A stretch of 53,218 nucleotides of DNA. It comes from Paragemmobacter ruber (GTDB taxonomy: Bacteria > Pseudomonadota > Alphaproteobacteria > Rhodobacterales > Rhodobacteraceae). The notes beneath the pieces are model-generated. The model made no database searches, was not told where the DNA came from, and was given only the letters and a program-made list of their open reading frames with translations. Every line of letters begins with the position of its first letter. The first letter of the stretch is position 1. Where the stretch lies: assembly GCF_009908315.1 (NCBI RefSeq), contig NZ_JAAATW010000008.1, forward strand, positions 1 through 53,218, written 5' to 3'. The position numbers and the translations under genes are program-made. Below, piece after piece: positions 51,489-53,218 of the stretch.

Positions 51489-52109
51489 ATGCTTGCGACG
51501 GATCAGGGCCAGCGCGCCCGCATGATCGACTACATGGAAGTTCATACGCCAGCCCGTTCAAGGGATCTGGCCTCCATCGGCGTGAGCAGAACCACCATCG
51601 CCAGAGCGGTGGCAGACGGCGTGGTGCTGCGGATCGGGCGGGGACTGTATCAGCTGCCCGACAGTGAGCCAGACCTGCATGCTGGGCTGATCGAGATCGC
51701 CAAGCTCGCACCCAAGGCCGTCATCTGCCTGACCTCGGCTCTATCCTTTCATCAGCTGACCGACCAACTTCCACGCCGGGTATGGATCGCGATCGGCGCC
51801 AAGGACTGGGCACCAAAGATCGAATACCCGCGCATCCGCATCGTGCGCTTCCGTGAGCCCTACCTGACCAATGGCACTGAGGTCCATCGGATCGGGGAGG
51901 CGGAGGTTCGGGTCTATTCCATCGCCAAGACGATTGCAGACGCATTCCGGAACCCGAAGCTTGTTGACCGATCTGTAGCCGTTGAAGCGATCAAGGCCGC
52001 CCTGAGTGCCAGGAAGGCAACAGCAGGCCAGCTTGCTGCAGCCGCTCGCGAGAACGGCGCGTGGAACCAGATGCGCCCCTATCTGGAGGCCCTGACATCC
52101 AATGGCTAA
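51489..52109 (+). CDS. abiEi: AbiEi antitoxin / transcriptional repressor
   Basis: The 206-residue protein has the N-terminal winged-helix of AbiEi antitoxins (ARSRDLASIGVSRTTIARAV, VVLRIGRGLYQLPD) and the C-terminal antitoxin domain (ICLTSALSFHQLTDQLPRRV, VYSIAKTIADAFRNPKLVDR). ATG 51489 is preferred to an upstream TTG at 51420 because it follows the operator immediately. It represses its own operon and neutralises the AbiEii toxin; the AbiE pair gives abortive infection immunity. It overlaps abiEii by eight bases. Confidence 0.92.
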   Translation: MLATDQGQRARMIDYMEVHTPARSRDLASIGVSRTTIARAVADGVVLRIGRGLYQLPDSEPDLHAGLIEIAKLAPKAVICLTSALSFHQLTDQLPRRVWIAIGAKDWAPKIEYPRIRIVRFREPYLTNGTEVHRIGEAEVRVYSIAKTIADAFRNPKLVDRSVAVEAIKAALSARKATAGQLAAAARENGAWNQMRPYLEALTSNG

Positions 52110-52959
52110 GCAGCCAAAAGATATCGCGGCGTCTGTGCGTCAGCGTCTGCTGAACTTTGCCCGTGCTGAAGGTCAGCTGTTCGATGTGGTGCTGGTGGCC
52201 TTCGGCCTCGAACGACTGGTGTACCGGCTGTCGGTCTCCGAATATCGCGACCGCTTTGTCCTGAAGGGTGGCATGCTCGTCACCTTGTGGACGGCCGACA
52301 CTGGCCGCTTTACCCGGGACATCGACTTCCTGGCGTTCGGCTCGGATGAGGAGGCCGAGCTCAAGATCGCTTTCTCTCGGATCCTCGCCATCGATGGAGG
52401 CGATGGGCTGGTCTACGACGTGGCCAGCCTGACGGCCGTCGCCATTCGGGAAGACCAGATCTATGGAGGGATGCGGCTTAGGACTGATGCATATCTCGGG
52501 AGCACGCGCATACCGATCACCGTGGACCTCGGCTTCGGCGATGCCCTGGCGGATCCGCAATTCGAGATTGAGTATGGATCCCTGCTCGACTTCCCTGCCG
52601 CATCAATCCGTGCCTACTCCCCGGCAACAGTCATCGCCGAGAAGTTTCAGGCCGTGGTGGCGCTGGGCTTGGCGAACAGCCGGATGAAGGATCTATATGA
52701 TCTGTGGACGCTGCCGAAGTCCGTCAACATCGACATGGGCGACCTCACTGCCGCGATCAGAGGAACCTTCGCTCGACGCGATACCATTGTTCCAGCCGCC
52801 TGCCCTATCGGTCTGTCGGTGGAGTTCTCGACCGACCTAGCGAAGATGACGCAGTGGCGGGCCTACTCTGGGGGCACGGCTCTCGACGGGCGGCCGCTCG
52901 CGGAGGTCACTGCGGAGATCTGGGCTTGGCTTGAACCGGCATGCAGGGCGGCGGCATGA
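52102..52959 (+). CDS. abiEii: AbiEii nucleotidyltransferase toxin
   Basis: This 285-residue toxin of the DUF1814 nucleotidyltransferase family has VLKGGMLVTLW (motif near 53), then TRDIDFLAFGSDEE with the metal-binding Asp pair (near 73). A third motif is ITVDLGFGDALADP and a fourth is AEKFQAVVALGLANSRMKDL with YDLW. AbiEii-type enzymes transfer nucleotides to tRNA or other acceptors and stop growth on phage infection. It is the last gene before attR. Confidence 0.93.
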   Translation: MAKQPKDIAASVRQRLLNFARAEGQLFDVVLVAFGLERLVYRLSVSEYRDRFVLKGGMLVTLWTADTGRFTRDIDFLAFGSDEEAELKIAFSRILAIDGGDGLVYDVASLTAVAIREDQIYGGMRLRTDAYLGSTRIPITVDLGFGDALADPQFEIEYGSLLDFPAASIRAYSPATVIAEKFQAVVALGLANSRMKDLYDLWTLPKSVNIDMGDLTAAIRGTFARRDTIVPAACPIGLSVEFSTDLAKMTQWRAYSGGTALDGRPLAEVTAEIWAWLEPACRAAA

Positions 52960-53010
52960 TTGCCGCGTTCTGCGCGATCATCTGGCCCGTCGATGGGGGC
53001 CTCGTGTAAC

Positions 53011-53065
53011 GTTGAGTTGTTGTTGAGGTAAACGCGTTTGCTTATACACAAGCGAAACGCTCAAC
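53011..53065 (+). repeat. Right-end GTTGAG repeats, probable integrase arm sites
   Basis: GTTGAG starts at 53011 and GTTGAGGTAAA at 53022 (period 11 bp), with an inverted copy CTCAAC at 53060-53065. The 11-mer GTTGAGGTAAA and its spacing are the same as at 712-733 near attL. The distance to the att core is about 63 bp here and 140 bp on the left. Confidence 0.55.
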
Positions 53066-53094
53066 ATTGAAGTCTTTGGTTTTATTGAAGATTT

Positions 53095-53171
<77 letters not shown>

Positions 53172-53218
53172 ACAGGTGGTGTCTGACTTGACTGTTTTGT
53201 TATCGCTTAGGGAGAGGA

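Overview
The window is high-GC DNA whose protein families point to an alphaproteobacterium of the Rhodobacteraceae type (Rhodobacter, Paracoccus and relatives). The pointers are an RcGTA-like tail gene series (DUF2460, DUF2163, NlpC/P60, GTA TIM-barrel protein, DUF2793) and small phage proteins usual in that group. This is a family-level inference from reading the proteins, not a database match.

Almost the whole window is one integrated prophage-like element. An intact initiator tRNA-fMet gene lies at 53095-53171 (minus strand). Its 3' half, including the encoded CCA, recurs as an exact 47-bp direct repeat at 526-572. These are attR and attL, and they bound an element of about 52.6 kb. Paired GTTGAG-type repeats with the same 11-bp spacing sit just inside both ends and look like integrase arm sites. 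Outside attL is the C-terminal remnant of a serine recombinase whose last codons and stop lie inside the att repeat, so the tRNA was probably an earlier insertion target as well.

Layout: (1) 774-4377, cargo: a C5 cytosine methyltransferase divergent from a MORC/MutL-like GHKL ATPase and an unrecognised partner. (2) 4616-7759, integration and control: tyrosine integrase, an HTH protein and a WYL-domain regulator. A 46-bp near-identical element precedes both the integrase and the early operon. (3) 8069-11760, a tightly overlapped early operon: excisionase-like HTH, VRR-NUC nuclease, a replication initiator with iteron palindromes inside its own gene, a phage C5 methyltransferase with a second gene overprinted on its 3' end, and a conserved unknown. 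(4) 11747-20095, cargo of visibly lower GC: a GmrSD-type type IV restriction protein, a solitary ParS/MbcA-type antitoxin, and a LlaJI-like restriction-modification operon (C5 MTase, N6-adenine MTase, McrB-like NTPase, LlaJI-type nuclease). (5) 20565-25435: two tandem ParB-methyltransferase fusions and small phage genes. (6) 25559-33574: a lambda-like packaging and head module with a nested scaffold start. (7) 33638-36245, morons: parD with a decayed parE, an exported protein, and PrlF-YhaV. (8) 36361-50008: the tail module, with a tail-assembly-chaperone frameshift, tape measure, lysis genes and GTA-like distal tail genes. (9) 50211-52959, cargo: a zinc-ribbon protein, a ParD-like antitoxin and an AbiE system with a clear operator.

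The element thus looks like a near-complete lambda-head, GTA-tail siphovirus prophage. Modules for integration, replication, packaging, head, tail and lysis are all visible. At least four anti-phage systems and several toxin-antitoxin genes are lodged at the two ends and at module junctions.
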